A stretch of 64,000 bases of DNA from contig OU612070.1 of assembly GCA_914767715.1 (NCBI GenBank), positions 22,122,025 through 22,186,024 of the forward strand. The letters run 5' to 3'. Each line of letters begins with the position of its first letter. Within the stretch, counting starts at the first letter, position 1. Positions 1 through 10,188 of this stretch are shown here, piece after piece. The position numbers and the translations under genes are program-made. The notes below the pieces were generated by a model. It was not told the origin of the DNA. It did not search any database and saw nothing but the letters and a program-made list of their open reading frames with translations. Source of the stretch: Membranipora membranacea. Taxonomy: Eukaryota; Bryozoa; Gymnolaemata; Cheilostomatida; Membraniporidae.

Positions 1-540
1 TCAAAGTTCCCGTGCTTGGGGCACGTTGAGCCGCTTCCCAATTTTTTTTGAAACAGCAATATTTCGTTTTCTTTCTTCAATAGGTTTCTGACCTTACTCA
101 TGTTGATGGAAGACATGAACACCAATTTCAGTGCCAAGTTTTGTTAATCTAGCACAATTCAACTGCATGTTACAATCAAATATTTAAAAACTGGCTCAAC
201 GTACCCCGCCTTCCCCTATAGTCTTATTTCCATGGGTGAAAAGCAGGGGTTCATAGGTTGGCGGAGGCAGAGGCAGGACACAGATTTTCATGGCATCAAC
301 CCACAAATGAAATAAATAAGGATCACATCTGCACTGACTAAGCACTCACCTGTATTTTACTGTCTTATCTCTGTCTCCTTGGAGTTCACCAAGTGACCAA
401 ATGGCTATGTGTTATACGATTACCAGCAATACAACAGATCAATGTTAGCCTGTGTAAACGAGCAGCTACTGAAAATTACTGCAAACTATTACAAAATGGC
501 GAATCATGATCAACTGCAAACATCACTATTTTTGTTACAC
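1..540. repeat. Dispersed repeat region at left edge
   Basis: Bases 220-500 are closely matched at 23546-23830. Bases 195-221 carry, inverted, the motif GGGGAAGGCGGGGTACGTTGAG, related to the GGGCACGTTGA-containing stretches at about 35846-36210 and 61540-61910. No coding potential is convincing: the longest open frame (409-603) is short, and the copy at 23.7 kb does not keep it open. Confidence 0.6.
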
Positions 541-1406
541 CCGCTGCACAAGCATGGGCAGTTTATAATTACTGGCTCTGTTTCAAAGGTTGAACCAGTA
601 TAGCTTTACAGGCAAGCAGCCAGCCAAGTATATAGACACAGAAGCTGTTTGTGAACTGCTTGTCTTACTGATGATTGATGTTGTGGTCTGTGCTTGGTTT
701 ATTTTTCTACTGTAGAATTGATTGACCGTGCTGTAGTACAGTAACACTTAGCAGGTGGCTGCAAGCTATGTGAGTTTGGGGCCAAATTACAGTAAACAGG
801 ATTATATTATTATTTGAAGCCATTTTTTATGAGCTCTATGAATGAGTTGACCTCTTGACAGAACTGTTATGTCTCTTATATTGACCAAGAATTGAACAAT
901 AACTTTGGTCTATTTTGCCTGAATGTTTTGTGCTCTTCTCCAATAGTCCTTGTATCAATTGATGGGTGAGATCAACTTATGAAGTTTACCTTGACGCTAT
1001 CACAGCGCTAATTATGGCTGTTAGTAATTGGATAAAAAATTATATCTAACTAGATTTATGTCTCCTTCAATTTACTGTTATTTTCTGTCTGATTTCGGGG
1101 AAAGTGAAAGTTGTACCCACATAGTTTTTGTTCATCAAATAGTCATAGTCATTTACTCATCTTCCCTCGTGGTGGTTTCTTGTCATTAGAACGCTGGGGA
1201 TTTCCATGAAGATTAATACTAGGGATGAGGATTTATGACGTAGCAGTGGTACTGTACAACCATTGAATTCCATAAGACTAGGCTCTAGTTTTGTGCAAAA
1301 TCCATCACTGCTATGTAATTGAGTGGTATAGGAGGGACAAAACCCAACATGGATCATCAGAGATTGAGGAAGTCTGAGTGGGTATCAGAGCCCAGTCCTG
1401 GTGTTT
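541..1406 (+). repeat. Third copy of spacer repeat (also 32885-33965 and 58652-59732)
   Basis: This stretch aligns over most of its length with 32885-33965 and 58652-59732. Shared blocks include the start (TTTCAAAGGTTGAACCAG) and the end (AGTCTGAGTGGGTA followed by CCCAGTCCTGG). It is more diverged than the other two copies are from each other, so it is probably an older relative. Homology stops near 1406, where a different sequence begins. No gene is seen. Confidence 0.65.
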
Positions 1407-2889
1407 TATAGTATTGTCAGTACCAAAAATGGGCACTTGAGATATGTTGTTATATTCTTTGAGCCGCAGAAGTCAGAGGGTACAGATAGTTATGAAAACA
1501 AATGCACCCATAAACCTCCATGGTATTTAGTAACCACAAGCATAAACAACGAGCAGAGAGACACAGAAGTGATCCATCAAAGATGTAACAAAGACAAACG
1601 GAGCATGCTAATCCGGTCAGAAAATAGGAATTCCAGTGACGCAGTAATTTGGTTTTCCAATACATCAGTACCAAGTAAACTTCAGGGTGACACGACAGTA
1701 ATAAATCAGGAAAAGGAGCGGCAAAAGCTGTGAGATAACCGCACAGCTTTCTCGGATGACTCAGGAGAGTCAATAAAAGGGGAGGGCAGAAGCTGTGAGA
1801 TCTCAAGTTCTCACAGCTCAGGAGATTTCGGAAAAAGAGAATGGAGCCAAGAGGATGGGAGCAGGTGATACCAGACGGCGTCAACCACTTCAAAATCAGA
1901 GACCAATCTCAGTTTTATCTTTTGGGCATAATTAAATTACTGTCAGCTATCAGACATTCCATCTCCGTCTTTTTGGAGGGTTCAATCGCAAGGATTTAAA
2001 TAATGTGTATAATTGAACCTTTTGTTGGACAGAAATTGAAGTCCCATCTCCACTTTTTTGGAGGGTCTAGTTGCAAGCATTTATATAATGTGTAGAATTA
2101 AACCTTTTTGTCAGACAAAAAATCTGGATCCAATATCCGCTTTTATGGAGGGTTCAATCGCAAGCATTTAAATAATGTGTATAATGAAACCTTTTTTATC
2201 ATACAAAAATTAAAATCTAATCTCCGCTTTTTTGGAGGGTTCAATCGCAAGCATTTTAATAATGTGTATAATTAAACTTTTTTTTCAGACAAAAAATCTT
2301 GGTCCAATCTCCATGTTTTTCAAGAGGATGGGCAAATGCAACCTCCGGTTTTTAGGCCATGCTCACTCGCCGTGATGAACCCCGGTGCATATAAAAACCG
2401 GGGGAACATCAAGGCAGGGCAGTTCTTTTTGGAGAGCCCTCGGCAGCATATCACTCTGCAATATTTTGGTATTACTATTATTTTGGAGCGTATTACTATT
2501 TTGGAGCGTACTACGACTTACTGTTTTGGAGTTGACCTATTCTGACCTTTTACACAGGAAACTTTGACGGTATGATAGTGCGTGGTTTATTTTTTACGAT
2601 GACTGTTTAAACTTATTTCAATTATCATTAATCAAAATAAAGTCTTATTTCAATGTTTAAAGGCATCTCAACTATGAGTCATTAGTAAATTGAATTAATA
2701 CCTACTTGTAACAAAATTCTAAAGAACAATGTTGTGGATAAATTTGATTAGGTAAACTAAACACTTTTTGTATGGAGTTGCCTTCTTCCTCAACAGAAAG
2801 AAGTTAACTCCATACAAAATTAACATGCGCAAAATGAATGAAATAGTGGTGTCTGTTCTGCTCGGGTATTCGGCCCCAAGTGGGTCGAA
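1407..2889. mobile_element. Probable insertion with LTR-like features, class unresolved
   Basis: This block interrupts the repeat homology that runs from 541 to about 3150; the related copy at 59.7-60.3 kb lacks it. It contains a four-unit tandem array (1958-2320), a TATAAAA at about 2390, a dense purine/G stretch, and AATAAA at about 2635, an order like U3-R-U5 of an LTR. The right end reads ATGCGACA at 2882-2889, the same last eight bases as the insertion ending at 10852. A hairpin (TATGGAGTT repeated inverted, about 2770-2820) lies inside. The left end and a target duplication were not found. Short open frames at 1401-1733, 1450-1893 and 2336-2567 show no recognisable domain. Confidence 0.35.
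1958..2320. repeat. Tandem array, about four units of 88-91 bp
   Basis: The block TTTTGGAGGGTTCAATCGCA, followed by GCATTTAAATAATGTGTATAA and an AAACCTTTTT run, recurs at about 1970, 2060, 2145 and 2235. A truncated fifth start lies at about 2312. Units differ by substitutions and small gaps, so the array is not newly amplified. Its place just upstream of a TATA box would suit a repeated U3 enhancer, but this is inference. Confidence 0.8.
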
Positions 2890-3148
2890 TATGCGACAAA
2901 AGATTATGATACCAATAAAAGTATTAGAGTAAAGTAAAGAATAGTACAGTGTCATTCAAAGCGTGTATTTTCTGTTTCACTGGAAGTGAAACTGTTCACT
3001 GTTGTATTGCTGAGTGAAACTGTTTCTTGTTGTACTGCTGAGTGAAACTAGGCTGTGCAAAGATCTGTTGAACACTGAGGCTATAGCACTTGGCTTTAGC
3101 CATTTTTATAGTCCCAGTAAGTGAGTAGGTTATATTTGCACCAAGTGT
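2890..3148. repeat. Dispersed repeat (related to 43825-44140 and 60270-60690)
   Basis: Shared landmarks are AAAGATTATGAT, the near-palindrome GTTTCACTGGAAGTGAAAC, TGTTCACTGTTGTATTGCTGAG and GCAAAGATCTGTTGAACA. The repeat continues after the 455-bp insertion at 3149-3603. Nothing suggests coding. Confidence 0.6.
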
Positions 3149-3603
3149 GATGATGTAGTTTAATAACAATTTTTTTAATAACAGTAATTGAATCAAACAC
3201 CTCACTTAATGCCCTGTATATTGATTGCAGATTGTTTGAGTTACCTGAGCTTATTAGTTAATAATGTTGATTTTGCGTGTTTGATAATTGTGTGGATTTA
3301 CATGTAGCAGACCTTATTATGTAATGATTTTGAAATAACCTAGATTGTGCAGGCACTCTCTGCCTTGTTTTATGAATTGAGAGCAGAGCAGTGTTCGACT
3401 TGAGAGAGAGAGAGTGGACCTGCACCAGCGTGAATAAAGATCTTTTAACCTTAAAGTACAAGCTAGTGAATATGTACACAGCAATATATAAACGTTTTTA
3501 AGACTTTCAACATGAACCTCCCTGCCTAAGGCGGTGCGCCCTGCTCGACAGCACAGAGTTGAGGAACATTAAAAGAAACAACCTTTAGTTGTTACATCCC
3601 CAT
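3149..3603. mobile_element. 455-bp insertion flanked by 9-bp direct repeats
   Basis: ACCAAGTGT occurs at 3140-3148 and again at 3604-3612. The related repeat at about 44075 reads uninterrupted through the same point (ACCAAGCGTTATTTG), giving an empty site. The inner ends carry a short inverted GATGTA. The element contains AATAAA at about 3434 and a TGTGATGATG start with a TTGTTACA stretch near its end, so a solo LTR is an alternative, although LTR target duplications are usually 4-6 bp. It has no coding capacity. Confidence 0.55.
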
Positions 3604-3612
3604 ACCAAGTGT

Positions 3613-5160
3613 TATTTGTTTAATTGAATAGGGACTGTTGTGGACACAAAAGGTATGGACTCTCAATGAAAATCCTGTATGACGTAGTCTGCTGATAACT
3701 ATGTAAGTAGTTATTATAAAAGACCTTCGGATTTAATAAAAAAAATCATTAAAATGATTTGCTAGCATTTTGCTGGAGCGGAGACAACGGGTAATTCTGA
3801 CATTAATAGTTTCAACAGAACGTAACTGAAGAATCCATCTTTATAACATTTTCTTGTAGCTTGTAGAGCTTGAATTTCCCTACGTATGTTATACCGTTAT
3901 AAATGACAATTTTTAATCGATTGAGAGACAGCGGAAAAGTATGCCATTTATTGTCATGATTCTGATGGAGAGATTAAATTCAATTGGTCATTAAACCACA
4001 CGCAATAGCGCAAGTAGGTTGGTTAGAGCGCCAGGTCTCATCTAGAAATTTTCAGATTTGCGACCCTGATAAAACGAGCCCTGATTTCAGCTGTCCTTCG
4101 AGACACGTGAAGAGAGTATTTAATAAATACCATCGACATCAAACCGCTATATATATAGTACAAGTTATTGACATGTGTGTGAGCTGAATGTATTCGCTTC
4201 CAACATTATCTGATACGGATGCTTTAAAGAGATCATAATGATGAAGTCTTTGATTGCTCTCAATTTTTAACAAGCTCAACTCAGCAGGAGTTATTTTGAA
4301 CACATATTAAAATACAGATACAATGAATACACAGACCAAGACCATATTTTGAAACAACCGTGACAAGAAATCAAACATTTACACACAAAGGATAAAGCAC
4401 AAAACCCACTGATAAGACGCATCACTGAACGAACCTCTGGCGAGTTACGTTTTATATCTATATATCTTTATATCAATTTTGAATTGTCTGCACATTGTCA
4501 AAGGGGAGACAAATCAAAAGTTTTCAAAAGTTTCTATCTTCATCACATAAAAGTGTACAGTTCAAATCCTTCACCTGATATGTTGGACAAACCGATTACC
4601 GATCGAGTATTTAACCAGGGTCCTAATTATTTGTGCTGGTATGCTACATGACGCATCAGGTAATCAAAATACTTAGACTACTGCTACCATATCTTCAATC
4701 AACAGACATGCATAAGGGGAAGCTTTAGTGGGATCAATATATCGATTCAAGATCAGAATCAAGCAAAGATAATTTAGATTCTCTGTTTTGATCACTGTTC
4801 ACAGCCCAGCCACGTTATCTTATCTGCCAACAGGTAGAATGGCACCTCCATGCTATTCCATGTATAAAATTTATTTTGGAAACGATATTTACATTACTAT
4901 ATAAAGCTTGCTTGGAACAATCTCAGGAGAATATGGAACAGCTGTTCTAAAAATTTTACAAGAGAGTGATTAAACATATTAAAGGAGATGTGGGAATAAA
5001 ATGTGATTTCCATTAACCTGTCTGTATGACCGTTGTATATACACATGTAAAATAATAGCGATGCTAATGTTAACTGCTAAAGAAGGTAAAAGAGTGGGTA
5101 ATGATCGACCCCATCGTCTGTAATGCTCAGTTATCTAGTATAGCTACTCATTACTACTGA
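3613..5160 (-). other. 3' flank of TPR gene A, no gene seen
   Basis: Bases 3613-3700 finish the interrupted dispersed repeat. From about 4156 the sequence matches 42890-42944, and from about 4230 it matches 43350-45050 of unit 2. It therefore marks the downstream flank of the TPR gene in both units. AATAAA on the minus strand (TTTATT, about 4868) sits in the same place as TTTATT at about 44761 in unit 2 and is a possible polyadenylation signal. No protein-coding region is supported. Confidence 0.5.
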
Positions 5161-5525
5161 TGGCGCCATGTTTGATGAGGAAGTCTCTCATATTGGGAAT
5201 GACTACATGATTAGGCTGAACTATTTTATACATCATATAGGCCTCTTAACATCTGCTTCCCCTTTGTGTGTCAGATAAATATTATTTAGTACCCTCACTA
5301 TGTCCTCATGATTACTTTCCTCTCCATGTATCCGTCTGCACATTGAGAGTGATTGTATAAGATAAGTCTCTGTCTTGGTGTATTCCTTTGTGTCATAGTA
5401 CATGATATCTAACATGTTTAGTACTCTAGCTATGCCCTAATGATTACTGTCCTCCCCATGTATCCGTCTGTACATTGAGAGTGATTGTATAAGATAAGTC
5501 TCTGTCTTGGTGTATTCCTTTGTGT
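5161..5525 (-). pseudogene. Severed 3' end of TPR/nucleotidyltransferase gene A
   Basis: The minus strand still encodes recognisable TPR units with a YYDTKEYTK-type motif, an [14 protein letters not shown] motif and the LTHKG tail seen in gene B at 45150-45190. It has decayed. A TAG replaces a Glu codon in the NHED motif (5437-5439). About 23 bases present in gene B near 45150 are missing, so the last stretch leaves frame and stops at about 5233. This piece was contiguous with the array resuming at 10857; the intervening 5.3 kb is a transposon insertion. It cannot be translated with the rest of the gene. Confidence 0.85.
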
Positions 5526-5760
5526 TGTGGGATTCCTGGTTAGGGAGTCACCACATTAACTCTCCGCTACTGATATCTGTGCTCACGAGCTCGGTGTGAT
5601 GATTCTCACTATGTGACACTGACTTATTGATATGCGATCTCCTTTGATTCGATTAAACACTTGACTCAAGAGCATGCCTCTTAATTCTTATTAAGTTTAA
5701 CATCAAACGCAATTCAGCTTAACCAATGCATGTCTTATTTCAGCAAGTTATACTTTCTAG

Positions 5761-5791
<31 letters not shown>

Positions 5792-6029
5792 TTTTATTGG
5801 CAGTCTATTTCATTCCAGTAGTGGAATGTTTTCCGAATAGTGCCGAAAAAGGAAAAGGAAAAGAGAAAAAAAAAAGGAAAGCTTGAGACTGAAGATGAGT
5901 TAAAATGTTTCAGTAGTGAGGTGGAAATAGATAGGATGACTTTGAGAAGGGAGAAAATAAAAATGTTAAGATAATTTCATTATAGTATTGTGCAGAGGCA
6001 AAACTTGTTGCAGAGATAAAAAGATAATG

Positions 6030-8870
6030 TTATAATTGAAACAAAAGATATTTGAATACGCCAGATTTAAATGATGTTACTTTGCTCAGTGAGCGTATTG
6101 ACAAAGGAAGATTATTAAAAGATGAAGCAATTGCAATGTTTAGTTTATCATTAGGAGGTAAAATAAGAAAATTATCTCGCTTGGGGTATCTTTGATTTCT
6201 AGAAAGAAAAAGATCATTAATATAGCTAGGTGTGTTGTTATACATTATTCTGTAGGCATAGAGAGAACTAAAATATATAAGAAGACTAGGAAGTGGCAAT
6301 ATTTTTAAAGTACGACATAAGAAAAACGTATTTGATAATTGAACTGGATTGTAATGAATATTTGCAATAATTCTTAGCGCAGCCTTCTGATAAACATAAA
6401 GTGAATCTAGCTGATATTTTGGACTGATATTCAAGAAAAATTGTATTCCATTTATGATGTGGCAATGTATGAATTGAAAGTAAAACTGTCTGGCTGATTG
6501 TGTGGTCAAAAATGTTCTGCATAATTGTAACAAATTGGTATTTTTTTGTATTTTAGTTTTTATATATTCAATATGATTATCAAATGACATCGAATCACTA
6601 ATTGTAAATCCGAGTAGTTTAGTGGTAGATGATTGTAACAGGGTGGTATTGGAGAATTTTAAATCAAATTTATGTTTTGCATTGCCAAAAACAAGGTAAT
6701 GGGATTTTTTTATATTTATTGTCATCCGATTATTATAGCACCATTCTTGGATGACACCCAAGTCACCCCTACAATGTTGCTCCAGAGACTGTGGATCTTT
6801 CTGATGGCATATAAATACAGTATCGTCTGCATACGCATAAGCAGTTGAGGACAGGGGTAAATTTAACATATCATTTATGAACACAAGAAATAAAGTTGGA
6901 GCTAAAATTGAACCCTGTGGGACACCTATGTTAATTGGTTTTTTTTCTGAAGCAATTTGATTATAAAATACATATTGTTGCCGGTCATCAAGAAATGACT
7001 TTATCAACTTCAATGAGGGACCAATTATTTTATAAGAAGCGAGTTTATTAAACAAGATATCATGGTTTACACAGTCGAAAGCCTTACAGAAGTCCAAGAA
7101 CATTCCTATAACACACCTATTTTTTTGCTTTTGCTGGAGCACATCTGACACCACTTTATGTACAGCATCAGAGCAAGAGTAATTACTTCTGAATCCTGAT
7201 TGAAGAGGGTGAATAGCTTTTATGTCAGTCAGGAAAGTCATTAAACATTTATTTATATGTTTTTCAAAAATCTTTGACAATATAGGCAGAATCGATATAG
7301 GTCTGTAATTTGATGGATCATTCGGATCTCCACCCTTAAAAACAGGGGTTACTCTAGCTGTCTTCCAACATTTGGGGAAATCACCCTCAATAAGAATCTG
7401 ATTGAAGATGTCGGTCAATATATAAATGACAAAAGGGAGCGTCTTTTTAAGCATCATAACTGAGATACCATCAGGACCAGTCGATTTCTTATCAGAAAAA
7501 GATTTGAGATATAGGCAAATTGATGCAGGAGTAAATCTTTTAAAGTTAGACAAGAATTTTTCCTGAGAGTTTGTAGGTAGTAGATTATCTCTGATTTCAG
7601 GGGTATTTTTTGAATTTTTAAACCCATGACCTAGTATATCAGCGATTGTTGAGAAATGATTGTTCAGGTCTTTGCTGGTAAGAGTTGAAGAAGAACTAGA
7701 AGACTTATTCTTTGTCTTTCCGATGTTGAGGGCGTCCCAAATTGGTTTTGTATTATTATTTGCTGAGTTTTTAACCAAACCAGAAAAATACGTCTTCTTT
7801 TTTTTGTTTATAAGATTTGTAACTAAATTTCTCTGCTTTTTGTAATCATCCCAGTTTTGAGAGCGTTTTAGTGAATCTCTTATTTTCATTTGTCTAGAGA
7901 CTTCAATATCAAGCCATGGTGGTAAAACTTCTGTCTTTACAAAACGAACTTTCCTCCTAACATTTAGACTAATTTTCTCCAAAAACAACTGATTGAAACT
8001 TTCTATCATCTCACTAGATGACCTGAGATATCGAATGATATCCCAATTAACATCTGAAAAAGATCTGCGTAAATTTTCTGGGGTCATTCTAGAAAAGTCA
8101 TTGAAGCTTATTTTGAATTTTTTTACACTTGGGACAACACCTATTTTTCTTATGCTATATGTGAGATAGTGATCACTTACAGCTGTTTTTAATACTGAGG
8201 TATGTCGTAAGTTACAATCCTTATTTGTGTAAATATGATCAAGCAGGCTAGATGAATTTTCGCTGACACGTGTTGGCTCATTCACTATTTGTTTGAAAGA
8301 GAATCTGGAGAAAATTGGTAGCCATTTTTTCTTTCTGCTATTTTCCAAGAGATTTACATTAAAGTCACCAAGAATGATGACTTCTTCTGTGTGCTTGGTG
8401 CAACAATCTAGGTAAAGTCTCAAAGAGTCATTCCAAGAAATTAATGAGTTCGGAGGACGATAAATGAAGGAAATTAAGAAAGCGTGAGATGCTTTATGGC
8501 GAATTTTGATGGTAATAGATTCATCAATTATGTGATTGAAATCATTGATTAATTCATATTGAATACCCTGCTTTATATAACATATTATACCACCTCCAGG
8601 TCGAGGTTTCCTATCTCTTCTTAACATATCATATGATGGAATTTGATAAAAAGAATCTGGTTTGTTTCCATCCAGAAAAGTCTCGCTTAAACTAAAGATT
8701 GAAAAATTGTAAGTAGACAATATGTGTCTCACTTCATCAATTTTTGAAGTGATTCCACGAATATTCAAATGGGCAAAAGAAAAACGATTTTTGATCACTT
8801 TTAAAGTGTCAAAATTAGGTTGAGAAAAATTTGTATTGAAAGGTTGGCCTGTTGTTTGGAGCTTACTCAT
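6030..8870 (-). CDS. LINE ORF2: AP-type endonuclease plus reverse transcriptase
   Basis: This 946-residue protein nicks target DNA and copies the element RNA at the nick (target-primed reverse transcription). The N-terminal third is an exonuclease/endonuclease/phosphatase fold: HLNIRG (34-39), SETFLD (62-67), YRPPNS (137-142), LGDFNVN (167-173) and SDH (232-234). The reverse transcriptase follows: YRPISILPILSKIFEKH (522-538), FLDFCKAFDCVNH (591-603), GVPQGSILAPTLF (649-661) and the catalytic YADD (680-683). No RNase H domain or zinc knuckle was recognised after the thumb. The ATG at 8870 overlaps the end of ORF1 by eight bases (ATGAGTAA), suggesting termination-reinitiation. All key catalytic residues are present and there is no internal stop. 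Confidence 0.95.
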   Translation of the reverse strand: MSKLQTTGQPFNTNFSQPNFDTLKVIKNRFSFAHLNIRGITSKIDEVRHILSTYNFSIFSLSETFLDGNKPDSFYQIPSYDMLRRDRKPRPGGGIICYIKQGIQYELINDFNHIIDESITIKIRHKASHAFLISFIYRPPNSLISWNDSLRLYLDCCTKHTEEVIILGDFNVNLLENSRKKKWLPIFSRFSFKQIVNEPTRVSENSSSLLDHIYTNKDCNLRHTSVLKTAVSDHYLTYSIRKIGVVPSVKKFKISFNDFSRMTPENLRRSFSDVNWDIIRYLRSSSEMIESFNQLFLEKISLNVRRKVRFVKTEVLPPWLDIEVSRQMKIRDSLKRSQNWDDYKKQRNLVTNLINKKKKTYFSGLVKNSANNNTKPIWDALNIGKTKNKSSSSSSTLTSKDLNNHFSTIADILGHGFKNSKNTPEIRDNLLPTNSQEKFLSNFKRFTPASICLYLKSFSDKKSTGPDGISVMMLKKTLPFVIYILTDIFNQILIEGDFPKCWKTARVTPVFKGGDPNDPSNYRPISILPILSKIFEKHINKCLMTFLTDIKAIHPLQSGFRSNYSCSDAVHKVVSDVLQQKQKNRCVIGMFLDFCKAFDCVNHDILFNKLASYKIIGPSLKLIKSFLDDRQQYVFYNQIASEKKPINIGVPQGSILAPTLFLVFINDMLNLPLSSTAYAYADDTVFICHQKDPQSLEQHCRGDLGVIQEWCYNNRMTINIKKSHYLVFGNAKHKFDLKFSNTTLLQSSTTKLLGFTISDSMSFDNHIEYIKTKIQKNTNLLQLCRTFLTTQSARQFYFQFIHCHIINGIQFFLNISPKYQLDSLYVYQKAALRIIANIHYNPVQLSNTFFLCRTLKILPLPSLLIYFSSLYAYRIMYNNTPSYINDLFLSRNQRYPKRDNFLILPPNDKLNIAIASSFNNLPLSIRSLSKVTSFKSGVFKYLLFQL

Positions 8871-10116
8871 CTATATGTCTTGTTGTGTTCCTTTTATCTC
8901 CTGGTGTTTTCAATGATAGTATAATATTGTACATTGAAGGGAATTTGATTTTCCCTATCTCCATAGCTTTCTTTGTCTCATTCTCCGACTGGAACTGGAT
9001 ACTGATGGCACGTAGTGGTCTGTCATCTCTATCCCTCAGTCTCTTGACGCAAAGTGCTCTAAATTCATGGTTGACATCTCTCAAAATGTCCTCTTCTCCA
9101 AATGCCAATGGCACATTAGGGACAATCAGGATGTTTGTAGATTTTGCTACAGTGTGCCTCATTGATGATCCACCAAGGAAATTAGTTTTCCAGCCTTCAA
9201 TTATACGTGTTCTCTGTGTATCATCTTCAATTTGTATGATAAACTTACACCTATCCGGGTATTCTCTACTAAATTGATATTTGTTTATAATTGTAATATC
9301 CATTGGTCCAAAAACTTTGCACAAGTGCAATCTTATTTCATCTTTTTCTATTTCTTGCGGTCGTGCCAAGTTATGAAGAACAATACATTTCTTCCAGTTG
9401 AAGATAGATGTTGTTTTATTTTGGTTGTTATATTTCGTTTGTTCTCTCCGCCATTGGATTGGCTCATCTTTTTTTTCGGTGTTGCTCCTGGTGTTCTGGT
9501 GTACGATATTACGTTTGAGCACATCAGAGGCGAGGACTTTATGATTTTTCAACTCATCTGTCATGCTCTTCATCTCTGTAGAGAGGACTTTGATGTCCTC
9601 TCCTAAACATGACATTTTTTTTTCTATGTTTATGGTGTTATCACTGTATTTCCCTTCTAAGAGTTCCAATGTTTTTCGCAAGTATGCGACATCACTCGTT
9701 AAGGTTTTGACTTGGAGTGCCAGGTACTTACAATTAGTACACTCCGATGTAGTCATTGTTGGTGCTTGATGAGATGATTTACTAAAGGTACAAATACCAG
9801 TGTCTGAGGTACTATTACCAATATCAAAGTTTTTGTTGATGATACCCTTCAATGGCGATCTACTTCTTGACTTGCTGCTTTCTAGCTCGTCCAATGCGTC
9901 AACGTACTCCTGCTCAAAATCTACCCAGGTACATTGTACTCCTGCCTTGTTCAAATATCGCTCAGCATTTTCAAGGGTGCGAAAACCCTTGAATGATGCG
10001 CCACTGACTTTATTCACTGAGTCGTTACATTTAAGCCAGTTTTTAAAAATACCTGTTGTCTTTCCTGTGGCAACAGCATAGAATGCGTATCCTTTCTTCT
10101 TCTTAGTATCACTCAT
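8863..10116 (-). CDS. LINE ORF1: RNase H1-type hybrid-binding/viroplasmin domain, coiled coil, RNA-binding region
   Basis: The ATG at 10116 (MSDTKKKKGYAF) is chosen because the open frame upstream holds only a TTG start. The protein has 417 residues. Residues about 8-55 match the pattern of the RNase H1 N-terminal hybrid-binding (caulimovirus viroplasmin-like) domain: YAFYAV..GKTTGIF..W..C...V..VSGASFKGF.T...AE.YL. A heptad-rich stretch (about residues 130-205, LALQVKTLTSDVAYLRKTLE onward) looks like a coiled coil. The C-terminal half, from CIVLHNL, resembles the RRM-like fold of LINE ORF1 proteins, though without a clear RNP motif. Expected role: binding the element RNA in an RNP. The stop lies inside the ORF2 start. 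The hybrid-binding call rests on motif recognition only. Confidence 0.8.
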   Translation of the reverse strand: MSDTKKKKGYAFYAVATGKTTGIFKNWLKCNDSVNKVSGASFKGFRTLENAERYLNKAGVQCTWVDFEQEYVDALDELESSKSRSRSPLKGIINKNFDIGNSTSDTGICTFSKSSHQAPTMTTSECTNCKYLALQVKTLTSDVAYLRKTLELLEGKYSDNTINIEKKMSCLGEDIKVLSTEMKSMTDELKNHKVLASDVLKRNIVHQNTRSNTEKKDEPIQWRREQTKYNNQNKTTSIFNWKKCIVLHNLARPQEIEKDEIRLHLCKVFGPMDITIINKYQFSREYPDRCKFIIQIEDDTQRTRIIEGWKTNFLGGSSMRHTVAKSTNILIVPNVPLAFGEEDILRDVNHEFRALCVKRLRDRDDRPLRAISIQFQSENETKKAMEIGKIKFPSMYNIILSLKTPGDKRNTTRHIDE

Positions 10117-10188
10117 GTAAGGTGTTGTTATTGTCAAATTTTGGTTATTTATGAGAAAATTCTGAAGAGAACTTTTCACACCCAACTG

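Larger units (their letters stand above)
5761..10188 (-). mobile_element. Full-length two-ORF LINE (CR1/jockey-like)
   Basis: The minus strand reads as a short 5' leader, ORF1 (10116-8863), ORF2 (8870-6030), a roughly 240-base 3' UTR and a 27-base poly-A tail (poly-T at 5761-5787). Both ORFs are open from end to end, which suggests a recent, possibly active copy. A short candidate target duplication TCTAG lies at 5756-5760 and 10189-10193, and it sets the proposed 5' end. It is too short to be decisive. The order APE-type endonuclease, reverse transcriptase, no RNase H, with poly-A, fits the CR1/L2/jockey group; the exact clade is unproved. Confidence 0.85.

Noticed and set aside
1450-1893. 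147-residue minus-strand ORF in the 1.4-1.9 kb insertion
   Set aside because: No domain or motif is recognised, and it overlaps a comparable plus-strand frame. It is probably chance.
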